From an uncultured Paracoccaceae bacterium (GTDB lineage Bacteria > Pseudomonadota > Alphaproteobacteria > Rhodobacterales > Rhodobacteraceae): a DNA stretch of 64,000 nt. Shown in pieces: positions 17,543 to 26,878 of this stretch. The DNA is taken from assembly GCA_947488175.1 (NCBI GenBank), contig CANKYO010000009.1, positions 148,550 through 212,549 of the forward strand, in the 5' to 3' direction. The position numbers were made by a program, and so were the translations under genes. Each line of letters opens with the position of its first letter. The stretch's first letter is position 1. The notes beneath the pieces were generated by a model. The model did no database searches, was not told the DNA's origin, and saw nothing but the letters and a program-made list of their open reading frames with translations.

Positions 17543-18220
17543 ATGCCGATCACCACATGTGTTTTTGATGCCTATGGCACGTTGTTTGACGTGAACGCGG
17601 CGGCTGCACAGGCGGCTGAGGAACCGGCACATCAGGCGTTGGCCACCGTCTGGCCCGCGCTGGCCCGTGATTGGCGGCTGAAGCAGCTACAATACACCTG
17701 GTTGCGTGCCGTCGCCGGTCAGCATTGCGATTTCTGGCAGGTCACGCAGGACGGTCTGGACTGGGCGATGGAGGCAAATGGATTGGCCGATGATGCCACC
17801 CGCGCCCGGTTGCTGGAACTCTACTGGGAACTGGCCGCCTACCGCGAAGTGCCCGCGATGTTGCAGACATTAAAGGATCGAGGCCTGGCGACCGCGATCC
17901 TGTCGAATGGCTCACCTGATATGCTGGACGGGGCGGTGTCATCTGCCGGGATTGGCGAAGTGCTGGATGCCGTGCTGTCGGTGCAGTCCGTTGGCGTCTT
18001 CAAACCGCATGACAAGGTCTATGATCTGGTCGGCGACCATTTCGGTTGCGCTCGGTCCGAGGTGTTGTTCGTGTCCTCGAACGGGTGGGACGCGGCGGGC
18101 GCTGCGGGTTATGGCTTTCAGACCGTCTGGGTGAACCGCGCGGGCGAGCCGATGGACCGGCTTTATGCCTCACCCACACATGTCTTGTCTGACCTGACCA
18201 AGATACCGGAGCTTGTCTGA
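17543..18220 (+). CDS. type II haloacid dehalogenase (HAD superfamily)
   Basis: A 225-residue HAD hydrolase close to (S)-2-haloacid dehalogenases. The nucleophile motif is FDAYGTLFDVNAAA (Asp near residue 9), motif II is AILSNGSPDM, and the C-terminal loop VSSNGWDAAGAAGYGF is the one typical of dehalogenases. The substrate cannot be told from sequence; many family members act on phosphates or other halides. It starts at ATG 17543 with an AGGAGGGG ribosome site. The stop codon shares a base with the next gene's start, so it heads a run of four tightly packed genes. Confidence 0.88.
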   Translation: MPITTCVFDAYGTLFDVNAAAAQAAEEPAHQALATVWPALARDWRLKQLQYTWLRAVAGQHCDFWQVTQDGLDWAMEANGLADDATRARLLELYWELAAYREVPAMLQTLKDRGLATAILSNGSPDMLDGAVSSAGIGEVLDAVLSVQSVGVFKPHDKVYDLVGDHFGCARSEVLFVSSNGWDAAGAAGYGFQTVWVNRAGEPMDRLYASPTHVLSDLTKIPELV

Positions 18221-19038
18221 TGCCCTATTTTCAAAGCAACGATGGTGTGCCGCTGCACTATCTGGATGAGGGGGAAGGTCTGCCCGTGATCGCACTGGCC
18301 GGGCTGACCCGCAATGCAGCCGATTTCGATCACGTCGCCCCGCATTTGCCGGTCCGCCTGATCCGGCCTGACTATCGTGGTCGGGGCAAATCCGACTGGG
18401 CGGATTACACCACCTACACCATCCCGCAGGAAACGGAGGATGTTCTGGCGCTGATGGACTATCTGGGGTTGGACAAAGCCGCGATCCTTGGAACCTCGCG
18501 CGGGGGCCTGATCGCGATGATGCTGGCGGCCACGGCCAAGGACCGCCTGATCGGGGTCGCCCTGAACGATATTGGCCCTGAAATTTCGCCGGTAGGTCTC
18601 GAGATCATCAAGAATTACATCGGTCGCCCACCCGCGCAGAAAACTTATGCCGAAGCGGCCGAATTTCGGGCGCGCAATTGGGTTCATTTCAAGAACGTGC
18701 CACTGTCGCGCTGGCTGGCCGAGGTAAAGGCGCATTACGAGGAGACGCCGGAGGGGCTGGTCCTGCGCTATGATCCCAAGCTGCGCGATGCGGTGCTGGA
18801 AGCGGGTGCACAACCGGCGCCGGACCTGTGGCCGCTCTTTGATGCGCTTCACGGTCTACCGCTCGCGTTGATCCGCGGGGCAAACTCGGACCTGCTGACC
18901 GCAGCTACAGCAGACAAGATGGAGGAACGTCGCGCAGATATGATCCGCGTTGATGTGCCGGGGCGTGGCCATGTGCCGTTTCTGGATGAGCCCGAGGCGC
19001 TGGATGCCTTGCATCGCTGGCTGGAGAGACTGCATTGA
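18220..19038 (+). CDS. alpha/beta hydrolase
   Basis: A 272-residue alpha/beta-hydrolase-fold protein. The nucleophile elbow is GTSRGGLIAM, the oxyanion region is LAGLTRNAADFDHV, and the terminal His is in GRGHVPFLDEPEAL. Substrate is unknown. Its start overlaps the end of the dehalogenase gene and its end overlaps the start of the dehydratase gene, which implies translational coupling; a common catabolic role for the run is inference. Confidence 0.88.
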   Translation: MPYFQSNDGVPLHYLDEGEGLPVIALAGLTRNAADFDHVAPHLPVRLIRPDYRGRGKSDWADYTTYTIPQETEDVLALMDYLGLDKAAILGTSRGGLIAMMLAATAKDRLIGVALNDIGPEISPVGLEIIKNYIGRPPAQKTYAEAAEFRARNWVHFKNVPLSRWLAEVKAHYEETPEGLVLRYDPKLRDAVLEAGAQPAPDLWPLFDALHGLPLALIRGANSDLLTAATADKMEERRADMIRVDVPGRGHVPFLDEPEALDALHRWLERLH

Positions 19039-20006
19039 ATATCGAAATGATCCGCGCCGCGGCAAAGCGGCTGGAGGGGCATGCGCGGCGCACACCGATC
19101 CTGACATCACCTTTTCTGGATGAGATTGCGGGGCGGCGGGTTCTTGTGAAGCCGGAGTGCTTGCAACATACCGGATCGTTCAAGTTTCGCGGCGGCTGGT
19201 CGGCGATTTCCGCGCTGACGGACAATGCCTTGAAAACCGGGGTGATCGCCTTTTCCAGCGGGAACCATGCGCAAGGGGTGGCCCTGGCGGCCCGCGAACA
19301 TGGTGCGCCTGCGGTGATCGTGATGCCGTCGGATGCGCCTGCAATCAAGATCGCCAATACGCGGGCTTTGGGGGCAGAAGTGGTGCTGTATGACCGCGCG
19401 ACCGAAGATCGTGACGCGATTGGCGCGCGGCTGGCCCAGGAACGCGGGCTGACACTGGTGAAACCGTTTGACGAACCCCAGGTGATCGCCGGGCAAGGCA
19501 CCTGCGGGCTGGAGATTGCCGAAGACATGAACGCCCTGGGCATCACCGACGCTGATGTAGCCGTCTGTTGCGGTGGTGGCGGGCTGACATCGGGCATCGC
19601 ATTGGCACTGGCGGCGGATGCGCCGGGGCTGCGGGTTCGCCCGGTGGAACCGGAAGGGTTTGATGATGTGACCCGGTCGCTGGTCAGCGGGAAGATCGAG
19701 CGGAATGCGCGCACCTCTGGTTCGCTTTGCGACGCCATCATCACGCCGCAGCCGGGTGAGATCACCTTTCCCATCATGCAGGCCCATTGCGGGCCAGGTG
19801 TGGTGGTGACCGAGGAGGAATGCCTCCGCACCGTCGGCCTTGCCTTTGAGAGGCTCAAAATCGTGGTCGAACCCGGCGGTGCAGCCGCGCTGGCGGCCGC
19901 CCTGTTCCACCCGGACGCATTTGAAGGCGATGCGATTATTGCCGTGGCCACGGGCGGCAATGTTGACCCGGATGTCTTTGCCAAAGCTTTGGAGACCTTG
20001 AATTGA
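19035..20006 (+). CDS. threonine/serine dehydratase (PLP fold II)
   Basis: A 323-residue PLP-dependent amino-acid deaminase. The PLP lysine is in HTGSFKFRGGW, the phosphate-binding loop is CCGGGGLTSGIAL, and the SSGNHAQGVALA loop is family-typical. No C-terminal ACT domain is present, so it resembles catabolic threonine dehydratases or hydroxyaspartate ammonia-lyases rather than IlvA. I place the start at TTG 19035, which overlaps the preceding TGA (sequence ATTGA) and follows GGAGAG by seven bases; the ATG at 19047 is the alternative. Confidence 0.87.
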   Translation: MNIEMIRAAAKRLEGHARRTPILTSPFLDEIAGRRVLVKPECLQHTGSFKFRGGWSAISALTDNALKTGVIAFSSGNHAQGVALAAREHGAPAVIVMPSDAPAIKIANTRALGAEVVLYDRATEDRDAIGARLAQERGLTLVKPFDEPQVIAGQGTCGLEIAEDMNALGITDADVAVCCGGGGLTSGIALALAADAPGLRVRPVEPEGFDDVTRSLVSGKIERNARTSGSLCDAIITPQPGEITFPIMQAHCGPGVVVTEEECLRTVGLAFERLKIVVEPGGAAALAAALFHPDAFEGDAIIAVATGGNVDPDVFAKALETLN

Positions 20007-21202
20007 CCCGTTTCACCATCGCCAGTTTCAACGTCAAGAACCTGATCGAGGCTGATCAGGAGTATTACAAGTTCGAGGAATACACCCCCGAGGAATATGC
20101 CTGGAAACGCGCATGGATGGCCGACCAGTTGCTGACCATGAATGCGGATATCGTGTGTTTTCAGGAGATTTTCAGCGAGGACGCCCTGCGCGATGTGGTC
20201 ATTGAGACCGATGAACTTGGGCTGGCCGCGAACGAGGCGAACATCCCCGACCGGTCCAAAGGCTATGCGCGCAAGGCGATTTTCCGCAAGCTGGCCTATG
20301 AACCCTATACCGAGGCAGCACTGGCCTTTGCCCCGAATGTCTTTGATGGGGAACCGGGCCAGCGGCGGCCCGGTGTCGCGATCCTGTCGCGGTTCGGGTT
20401 CGAAGGGTTGCCGGAGGTTATTCAGGAATTGCCCAGACCGCTGGCGATCCCGTTCACCGATCTGGACGGGGATGAAGGCGGCCATTACCGGATCAAACGC
20501 CTCAGTCGCCCGGTGCTGAAAGTACGGATCAAACTGGGTGAGACGGTCGTGACCGTCTTCAACTGCCACCTGAAATCAAAACTGGGCGAACTGCCCCGGC
20601 CGGAAGGTGCGCCCTTTCCGCCCGCCGCCGATCTGGTGAATTACGATCCGGCCACCCGGGCCATGGGGTCTCTGCGGTCCGGCCTGCGTCGCATGGCCGA
20701 GGCGTGGGTGCTGCGCAATGCCATTCTGGACGAGTTGAAGGCAGGCAACCCGGTGATGGTGCTGGGTGATTTCAACGATAGCGAACATGCGGTCAGTTCC
20801 GAGATCATCACCGGTGAGGCCCCGTTCCGCAATTACGCCTGGATGCGCCGCCACGATGCCGAAACCCGGCGGGACCGGTACACGGATGAGGAAAACGAGA
20901 TCATTCAGGAGAATATCGGTGCCGTGCGCCTCTATTCTGCCGAGAAGCTGTTCGTGCGCAAATCGCTGCGCGATATGGTCTATACTTCGGCCTTTGGCGG
21001 CGTGTTCGAAAGTATCGACCAGATCCTGATGTCACGCCATTTTCACCCTGATTTTGCAGGCAAACTGGGCGAGATGGAATATTTCAGCGTCTTCAACGAT
21101 CACCTGACCGACGGATCGCATCCGGAGGCCCCTTATAACAAGCTCGCCTCGGACCACGGGCAGATCATGGCACATATGCTGATTGGTGATCCGGATGACT
21201 AA
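20003..21202 (+). CDS. endonuclease/exonuclease/phosphatase-family protein
   Basis: A 399-residue EEP-fold metallohydrolase. The metal and catalytic motifs are FNVKNLIEADQ, DIVCFQEIFSED (Glu), TVFNCHLKSK, MVLGDFNDSEHA (Asp/Asn) and SDHGQIMAHM (Asp-His). No signal peptide is apparent. Substrate could be nucleic acid, a phospholipid headgroup or a sugar phosphate. It begins with TTG at 20003, again overlapping the previous stop as ATTGA after a GGAG site, the second such start in succession. Confidence 0.85.
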   Translation: MTRFTIASFNVKNLIEADQEYYKFEEYTPEEYAWKRAWMADQLLTMNADIVCFQEIFSEDALRDVVIETDELGLAANEANIPDRSKGYARKAIFRKLAYEPYTEAALAFAPNVFDGEPGQRRPGVAILSRFGFEGLPEVIQELPRPLAIPFTDLDGDEGGHYRIKRLSRPVLKVRIKLGETVVTVFNCHLKSKLGELPRPEGAPFPPAADLVNYDPATRAMGSLRSGLRRMAEAWVLRNAILDELKAGNPVMVLGDFNDSEHAVSSEIITGEAPFRNYAWMRRHDAETRRDRYTDEENEIIQENIGAVRLYSAEKLFVRKSLRDMVYTSAFGGVFESIDQILMSRHFHPDFAGKLGEMEYFSVFNDHLTDGSHPEAPYNKLASDHGQIMAHMLIGDPDD

Positions 21203-21303
21203 CCTGTCCAAAAGTACAGGTTGCCCGGAATCACATATTCCATGTTTCTGTTATGTGGGAGGGTTGTTTGTGATCGCCATGCGCTGGTCACGACAACAAG
21301 TGA

Positions 21304-21338
21304 AAGCCGCGCCGGGAAGGGACACCCATGCGCGGCTT
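21304..21338 (+). terminator. hairpin in the gap before the PcaD-like gene
   Basis: AAGCCGCG (21304-21311) and CGCGGCTT (21331-21338) form a perfect 8-bp stem with an 18-base loop, followed by GAGCTTTTCT. It lies in the 159-base gap between the nuclease gene and the next hydrolase. It may be a terminator, or a leader structure of the downstream gene. Confidence 0.4.
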
Positions 21339-21361
21339 GAGCTTTTCTGAGGCGGGATTTC

Positions 21362-22159
21362 ATGAGAATTGACCGGCAGGGTGTGGCGCTGAACGTGCAG
21401 GTTGACGGGCCAGATGATGGCCCGATGATCATGTTTGCCAATTCGCTCGGCTCGAACTTGCAGCTATGGGATCAGGTGGTGGCCTTGCTGCCGGATGGGC
21501 TGCGCGTGGTGCGTTATGACATGCGTGGTCATGGCGGATCGGACGCGCCGGAGGGGCCGTATACAATGGGCCAGCTGGTCAGCGATGCAGAGGCTGTGTG
21601 TGATGCGCTGGAGGTCCGCGATTGCCTGTTTGTCGGGCTGTCGGTCGGCGGCATGGTGGCCCAGGGTCTGGCCGTCAAGCGCCCCGACATCATCCGTGCC
21701 ATGGTCCTGTCCAACACCGCAGCCAAGATTGGAAACGGCACGTTCTGGCAGGATCGCATCGCCAATATTGAGCGGGTGGGTCTTGACGGTATCGCCGACG
21801 AGGTGATGACACGCTGGTTTGGCCGCGATTTCCTTGCCACTCCGGCGGTAGCACGATGGCGCAAGATGCTGCTGCAAACCCCGCAACACGGGTATGTCGG
21901 CGTTTGCGCCGCGATTGCGGGCACGGATTTCTATACGCCGACAAGTGGTCTGCGCCTGCCCACGCTGGGCATTGCCGGATCAGAGGACGCCACCACCCCA
22001 CCCGATCTGGTGCGCGAAACGGTCGATCTGATCCCCGGATCGCGATTTGCACTGATGCGGCGGGCGGGGCATTTGCCATGTGTGGAGGACCCGCAGGGAT
22101 ACGCCGCCCTGCTGCATCAATTCATGGCCGAGACCGGGCACCTGACCCCGGATCCTTGA
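21362..22159 (+). CDS. pcaD: 3-oxoadipate enol-lactonase-like hydrolase
   Basis: A 265-residue alpha/beta hydrolase. The opening ALNVQVDGPDDGPMIMFANS LG, nucleophile VGLSVGGMVAQGLA, and SNTAAKIGNGTFWQDRIANI ahead of MTRWFGRDF are characteristic of PcaD, which hydrolyses 3-oxoadipate enol-lactone in the beta-ketoadipate pathway. No other pca genes are in the window, so the exact substrate is less certain than the family. Its last 38 bases overlap the end of the convergent globin gene. Confidence 0.75.
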   Translation: MRIDRQGVALNVQVDGPDDGPMIMFANSLGSNLQLWDQVVALLPDGLRVVRYDMRGHGGSDAPEGPYTMGQLVSDAEAVCDALEVRDCLFVGLSVGGMVAQGLAVKRPDIIRAMVLSNTAAKIGNGTFWQDRIANIERVGLDGIADEVMTRWFGRDFLATPAVARWRKMLLQTPQHGYVGVCAAIAGTDFYTPTSGLRLPTLGIAGSEDATTPPDLVRETVDLIPGSRFALMRRAGHLPCVEDPQGYAALLHQFMAETGHLTPDP

Positions 22160-22580
22160 TCCCCAGCCTTGCGCGAAGCTCCACTTTGGGCACATGGGAA
22201 TTGGCCTGCACGTCCCGGCTGACCCTATCGATGAAACGATCAAAAGGGCCCAGAAAGCGTTCGTCGATCTGCACCCGCGCGGCCACATCCCGCATCAAGT
22301 TCACCCACCTGGCCCGTTGCGCGTCGGTAATATGCATGCTGACATGTTTCCAAATCACGAACCGCAAATCGCCCCTTTCGGTCAGATAATCCTGCGGGCC
22401 GCCAAAGATCACCGAAAACCAGCCAGCAAGATAATTCGCGTGATCGGCGTCGCCATTGGTGAACAACGGCGACAGGAGCGGGTCGACGACGGCCTTTTCA
22501 TAAAATGCCGTTGTCATTGCAGTGATGCGATCCGCGCCACCGGCCACATCATAAAGTGTCATGGGTTGATGTATGGTCAT
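22122..22580 (-). CDS. truncated haemoglobin, group II-like
   Basis: A 152-residue protein starting MTIHQPMTLYDVAGGADRI. It shows the truncated-globin pattern: AFYEKAVVDPLLSPLF in the B-helix region, FSVIFGGPQDYLTERG, and the proximal histidine region WKHVSMHITDAQRARWVNLM with a G8 tryptophan as in group II. Likely roles are oxygen, NO or redox handling. The ATG at 22580 overlaps the epimerase stop as ATGA, so the two are coupled. The tail overlaps the convergent pcaD-like gene. Confidence 0.85.
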   Translation of the reverse strand: MTIHQPMTLYDVAGGADRITAMTTAFYEKAVVDPLLSPLFTNGDADHANYLAGWFSVIFGGPQDYLTERGDLRFVIWKHVSMHITDAQRARWVNLMRDVAARVQIDERFLGPFDRFIDRVSRDVQANSHVPKVELRARLGIKDPGSGARSRP

Positions 22581-23449
22581 TTGGCGGCACCTTCGGCCAG
22601 CGATCTGATGGCCCCGCGCAGGGTGTCTGCATTGGCAATTGGCGTCCAACCAAAGGTGTCGCGCGCCACGTCACCCGAGAAATGCTGGCTCATGCCGAAT
22701 GCCGCGGCGAACATCCCATAGGACTGTTGCGCCTCTTCATCGGTGGCGGCGCGAACAGGCAGGTTCAGGGCCGCACCGATTTCTTGCGCAAAATCGGCCA
22801 TCGAAACCGACCGGTCGGCAGCAAAGATCGGCCCGCTTGGGCCATCCTCGCTGGCAACGGCCGCAACAAGCAATCTGCCGAAATCATCGACATGGACGGT
22901 TGACCAGATTTGGCTGCCATCACCGACATATAGCACTGCTCCGCTTGCGCGCGCGGCGCCGACCATGGCCTGCGGGATCACCGCGCCGGGGCCGCCATAG
23001 ACCAGCGACCCGAACACGACATGGGTGTGGACCCGCCCGTTCCCCGCATCAAGGATCGCCTGATCCAACGCGGCGCGCCCCGCCAGCGGGGGCGGCGGGT
23101 TCAGCGTCGTTGGGTTGGCCGGGTCATGGGTGGTGGGGCCAAAAACAATCGTGCCGCCATGGGCTACGAAGCGGCCGCCATCGGGCAGCCCTTCGATCAT
23201 GGCCAGGGCGGCGGCCTGGCTGACCGGCCAGAAATCAGGATTATCGCTGGCCGCCGCATGAATGACTGCATCAACACCTGACGCCGCCTTGTGCAGGCCA
23301 TCAAGGTCGGTCAGGTCCACGGCGACGTCATGATCTCCCAAGGCGCTGCCCGGTCGCTTGACCACGATAGGTGTATGGCCCGCGTCGACCAACGCCTTGC
23401 GGGCCGCTGACCCGATGAAACCTGTCGATCCTGTGATAAGCACACGCAT
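22577..23449 (-). CDS. NAD(P)-dependent epimerase/dehydratase
   Basis: A 290-residue extended-SDR protein. The Rossmann loop is MRVLITGSTGFIGSAARKAL, with VDAVIHAAASDNPDF after it. The usual YxxxK pair is not obvious at its normal place: the segment GGTIVFGPTTHDPANPT is followed by no clear YxxxK, so it may be an atypical family member. The start at 23449 gives the standard N-terminus. It is divergent from the LysR gene and coupled to the globin; the LysR regulator may control both. Confidence 0.82.
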   Translation of the reverse strand: MRVLITGSTGFIGSAARKALVDAGHTPIVVKRPGSALGDHDVAVDLTDLDGLHKAASGVDAVIHAAASDNPDFWPVSQAAALAMIEGLPDGGRFVAHGGTIVFGPTTHDPANPTTLNPPPPLAGRAALDQAILDAGNGRVHTHVVFGSLVYGGPGAVIPQAMVGAARASGAVLYVGDGSQIWSTVHVDDFGRLLVAAVASEDGPSGPIFAADRSVSMADFAQEIGAALNLPVRAATDEEAQQSYGMFAAAFGMSQHFSGDVARDTFGWTPIANADTLRGAIRSLAEGAAK

Positions 23450-23524
23450 ATCAATTCTCCTGTTTGCTGGCCTCAAGATAGCGGTCACGCAAATCGGATA
23501 AAGACTTGCTATTTCGGAATAATA

Positions 23525-23540
23525 ATCCCAAAAATGGGAT
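23525..23540. promoter_or_regulatory. candidate LysR-type operator
   Basis: ATCCCAAAAATGGGAT has 6-bp inverted arms (ATCCCA/TGGGAT) around four A bases. It ends one base before the LysR start codon and lies between divergent genes, so binding could repress the regulator and affect the epimerase-globin pair. Confidence 0.5.
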
Positions 23541-23541
23541 A

Positions 23542-24420
23542 ATGTACCGCAACACCAACCACCTTGTCACGCTGGCTGCCGTTGCAAAAGCAGGTAGTTT
23601 TGCCGGGGCGGCCCGGCGTCTGGGCATGCCCACATCGACGGTAACCAACCACATAGCAGCGCTTGAGGCCGATGTCGGGCTTGACCTGATCCAACGCACC
23701 ACCCGCAGCATCCGGCTGACCGATCAGGGCCATCTGCTGGCGCAAGAGGCGCAGGAGATGGTGGATATTCTGCAAGCTTCGCGCGCACGGATTGTGGCGC
23801 AAAAGGACCGACCGGCAGGCAAGTTGCGCATCTCTGTGCCGTTTACCTTCGCCTCCGACCTTCTGGCACCGGTGCTTGTCGCGTTCTCGGCGACCTATCC
23901 GGATGTTCAGCTTGAGGTCGTGGCCGACAACGCCTTTGTCGATCTGATCGCTGGCGGTTTCGATCTGGCGATCCGCATCGGTGAGATGGAGGATTCGAGC
24001 CTGACTCAGCGCAAACTGGGGGGTGCACGCCAGGCACTTGTTGCTTCAAAGTCCTATCTTGATCGGGCTGGTCGTCCGGCTTCGGTTGACGACCTTGCCA
24101 AGCATAAGATCATCGCACTGCGCCCCGACATGCCATTGGTTCTTACTGGCAGGGGTGGCAGTGTCGCGGTCGCGCCGAAAACGCAGGTGTCGGTCAACGA
24201 CCCGCGCACAATTGCTGCGATGGCTTTGCACGGCGGGGGTATCGCAGCACTGCCGCTTTTTCTGGTGGACCATGTGCTGAAAGACGCCCGGCTTGAGGTG
24301 GTATTGCCGGAACAACCGCCGCGCCCGATCGATATCTCGCTGGTCTACTACGGACATGCGGCGCAAAATCCGCTGACCCGGCTCTTCGTTGACTTCGTTG
24401 CCGACAATATCTCGTTCTAG
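23542..24420 (+). CDS. LysR-family transcriptional regulator
   Basis: A 292-residue regulator. The N-terminal helix-turn-helix reads LVTLAAVAKAGSFAGAARRL GMPTSTVTNHIAALE, followed by a substrate-binding domain starting at GKLRISVPFTFASDLLAPVL. The C-terminus has the aromatic-rich end seen in many CrgA-type members. I chose ATG 23542 (MYRNTNHL). LysR proteins usually regulate a divergent neighbour, here the epimerase-globin pair. The inducer is unknown. Confidence 0.9.
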   Translation: MYRNTNHLVTLAAVAKAGSFAGAARRLGMPTSTVTNHIAALEADVGLDLIQRTTRSIRLTDQGHLLAQEAQEMVDILQASRARIVAQKDRPAGKLRISVPFTFASDLLAPVLVAFSATYPDVQLEVVADNAFVDLIAGGFDLAIRIGEMEDSSLTQRKLGGARQALVASKSYLDRAGRPASVDDLAKHKIIALRPDMPLVLTGRGGSVAVAPKTQVSVNDPRTIAAMALHGGGIAALPLFLVDHVLKDARLEVVLPEQPPRPIDISLVYYGHAAQNPLTRLFVDFVADNISF

Positions 24421-24480
24421 GTGAAGGACCCGCCAAAGCGGGGGCTTGCAAAGTGAACCAAGCGGTTTAACCCTGTCGGG

Positions 24481-25698
24481 ATGCAAAATCGCCTGCCTGT
24501 CATCTTTATCCTGATCACCGTTGTCATCGACAGCATGGGAATCGGGCTGATCATGCCGGTGATGCCCGACCTTATTCAGGAGGTCGAAGGTCAGGGCATT
24601 GGTGCCGCTGCTGTCTGGGGCGGTATCCTCGCCACGATCTTTGCCGCGATGCAGTTCCTGTTTGGTCCAACGGTCGGTAATCTGTCGGACCGGTACGGGC
24701 GGCGGCCTGTGCTGATCATCTCGCTGGTGATCATGGCGTTTGATTACTTCCTGATGGCGCTGGCCCATACGATCTGGCTTTTGATCATTGGCCGGATCAT
24801 CGGGGGGATCACGGCAGCGACGCAATCAACGTCAGCGGCCTATATGGCCGATATCTCAAAACCAGAGGAGAAGGCCGCCAATTTCGGCCTGATCGGGGCG
24901 GCCTTTGGCGTGGGCTTCGTGCTGGGGCCGCTTTTGGGGGGTGTGTTGGCCGAATTCGGCACGCGCGCGCCCTTCTGGGCGGCGGCGGCATTGGCTGCGG
25001 CCAACGCCATTTTTGGCTATTATGTATTACCAGAGACGGTGACAGACCGCATTCGCCGCCCGCTGGAGTGGCGGCGCGCCAATCCGCTTGGCGCGTTCAA
25101 GAATATCGGTGCCCTGCCCGGCCTGAAGCGGCTGATGCTGATCACCTTTGTCTATACTGTGGCGTTTTTCGTTTATCCCGGCGTCTGGGCCTATTTCGGG
25201 GCCGAGCGGTTCGGTTGGGGGCCGGGCATGATCGGCCTGTCACTGGCGGTCTTCGGGATCGGGATCGCGATTGTGCAGGGTCTGCTGATCAAGCCGATCC
25301 TGAACCGGATTGGTGAACGGAATGCGGTGATTGCCGGTCTATCGATTGATGTGGCGGCCTTTGTGCTGCTGGGGTTCGTCACGCAAGGCTGGATTGCGCT
25401 GGCATTGACCCCCTTGACCGCATTGGGTTCAATCGCGGGACCCGCCCTGCAGGGGATCATGTCGCGCACGGCAGCTGACGATCAGCAAGGCGAATTGCAG
25501 GGCACGGTCACTTCGATCAACGCTGTGGCCACGATTGTGGCACCGTTGCTGGTGACCCAGACCTTCTGGTATTTCACCGCCGCTGAAAACACGGTTTATC
25601 TACCCGGCGCGCCGTTTCTGTTATCTGCTGTGCTGACCATTGGATGTATCTTTGTTTTCGTCCAGACACCCCGCCCAAAGCGGGCGCGCGTCATGTAA
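24481..25698 (+). CDS. MFS drug exporter, TetA (TCR/Tet) family
   Basis: A 405-residue, 12-segment antiporter. The first segment reads LPVIFILITVVIDSMGIGLI MPVMPDLI and the loop 2-3 motif is GNLSDRYGRRPVLIISL, both as in TetA proteins. Many chromosomal relatives do not give tetracycline resistance, so the substrate is open. It follows the LysR gene by 60 bases in the same direction, but no marker ties it to that regulator. Confidence 0.87.
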   Translation: MQNRLPVIFILITVVIDSMGIGLIMPVMPDLIQEVEGQGIGAAAVWGGILATIFAAMQFLFGPTVGNLSDRYGRRPVLIISLVIMAFDYFLMALAHTIWLLIIGRIIGGITAATQSTSAAYMADISKPEEKAANFGLIGAAFGVGFVLGPLLGGVLAEFGTRAPFWAAAALAAANAIFGYYVLPETVTDRIRRPLEWRRANPLGAFKNIGALPGLKRLMLITFVYTVAFFVYPGVWAYFGAERFGWGPGMIGLSLAVFGIGIAIVQGLLIKPILNRIGERNAVIAGLSIDVAAFVLLGFVTQGWIALALTPLTALGSIAGPALQGIMSRTAADDQQGELQGTVTSINAVATIVAPLLVTQTFWYFTAAENTVYLPGAPFLLSAVLTIGCIFVFVQTPRPKRARVM

Positions 25699-25772
25699 CG
25701 TCGCGATCAGACTTGCGCAGGGCAATGTCCGGTGGGACATGTGCTGCAACAGGATTTTTGCAGGACAACGCC

Positions 25773-26852
25773 ATGCCCCAGATCAAAGCCGCCATTTGCC
25801 GTGAATTTGGCCAGCCCTTGACGATCGAGACCGTCACCCTCGCCGCACCCAAGATGGGCGAGATCGAGGTGACATTAAAGGCCTGCGCGATCTGTCATTC
25901 CGATATCTCTTATATGGACGGGGCCTGGGGCGGGACACTGCCTGCGGTCTACGGGCACGAGGCGGCAGGGGTGGTCAGCGCCGTGGGCGAAGGCGTGCGT
26001 GGCGTTACGATGGGTGACCCGGTTGTGGTGACCCTGATCCGCGCCTGCGGCACCTGCCCGTCCTGCGCGGGCGGCAAGCCTGTCGCCTGCGAGACCGGTT
26101 TTGAGGGCAGCCCGCTGTCAGATGCGGATGGCGCCCCGCTGCATCAGGCGATGTATACCGGCGGCTTTGCCGAGCGGGTGGTGGTGGATCAAAGCCAGGT
26201 GGTGAAACTGTCGGACGCGATTTCGATGGAGTCGGCGTCTTTGCTAGCGTGTGGCGTCATCACCGGCGTTGGCGCTGTGGTGAACGCCGCCCATCTGCGC
26301 GCCGGTCAGGATGTCGTGGTCATCGGTGCCGGTGGCGTCGGCCTCAACGCCATTCAGGGCGCCAGGATTGCCGGGGCGCGGCGGATCGTGGCGGTGGATA
26401 TGTCTGAAGAGAAGCTCGCCATTGCACGCGAATTCGGCGCGACAGACGGTGTGCTGGCCACCGAGGAAAAACCTTGGCGCGCGTCGAAAAAGGCGATGGG
26501 GCGCGGGGCCGATGCGGTGTTTGTGACGGTCGGCGCGATCCCGGCCTATGACAAGGCCCCCCAATATCTGGCCAATGGCGGCCGGGTCATCATGGTGGGC
26601 ATGCCGCATTCAGGGGCGATGTCGACCTATGAGCCGGTGATGCTGGCCGCGACCGGACAGGGCATGGTTGGGTCCAAGATGGGCGACGTCGTCATAGCGC
26701 GCGATATTCCATGGATGGTGGATCTTTATGAGCAAGGGCGGCTGAAACTGGACGAGCTGATTTCGGGCCGCTGGTCGTTGGAACAGATCAACGAGGCGAT
26801 TGCCGATACGCGGACAGGATCGGCCAAGCGGAATGTGATTGTGTTCGGGTAG
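25773..26852 (+). CDS. zinc-dependent alcohol dehydrogenase (MDR superfamily)
   Basis: A 359-residue medium-chain dehydrogenase. The catalytic zinc ligands are in CAICHSDISYMDGAW and YGHEAAGVVSAVGEG, the structural zinc cysteines in CGTCPSCAGGKPVAC, and the cofactor loop in VIGAGGVGLNAIQGARIAGA. The fold and spacing suit class III-like alcohol/formaldehyde dehydrogenases. I start it at ATG 25773 (MPQIKAAICREF), preceded by CAGGAC. Substrate cannot be named from the sequence. Confidence 0.87.
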   Translation: MPQIKAAICREFGQPLTIETVTLAAPKMGEIEVTLKACAICHSDISYMDGAWGGTLPAVYGHEAAGVVSAVGEGVRGVTMGDPVVVTLIRACGTCPSCAGGKPVACETGFEGSPLSDADGAPLHQAMYTGGFAERVVVDQSQVVKLSDAISMESASLLACGVITGVGAVVNAAHLRAGQDVVVIGAGGVGLNAIQGARIAGARRIVAVDMSEEKLAIAREFGATDGVLATEEKPWRASKKAMGRGADAVFVTVGAIPAYDKAPQYLANGGRVIMVGMPHSGAMSTYEPVMLAATGQGMVGSKMGDVVIARDIPWMVDLYEQGRLKLDELISGRWSLEQINEAIADTRTGSAKRNVIVFG

Positions 26853-26878
26853 CCGGAACGCGAGGGCGACGGCGTGAG

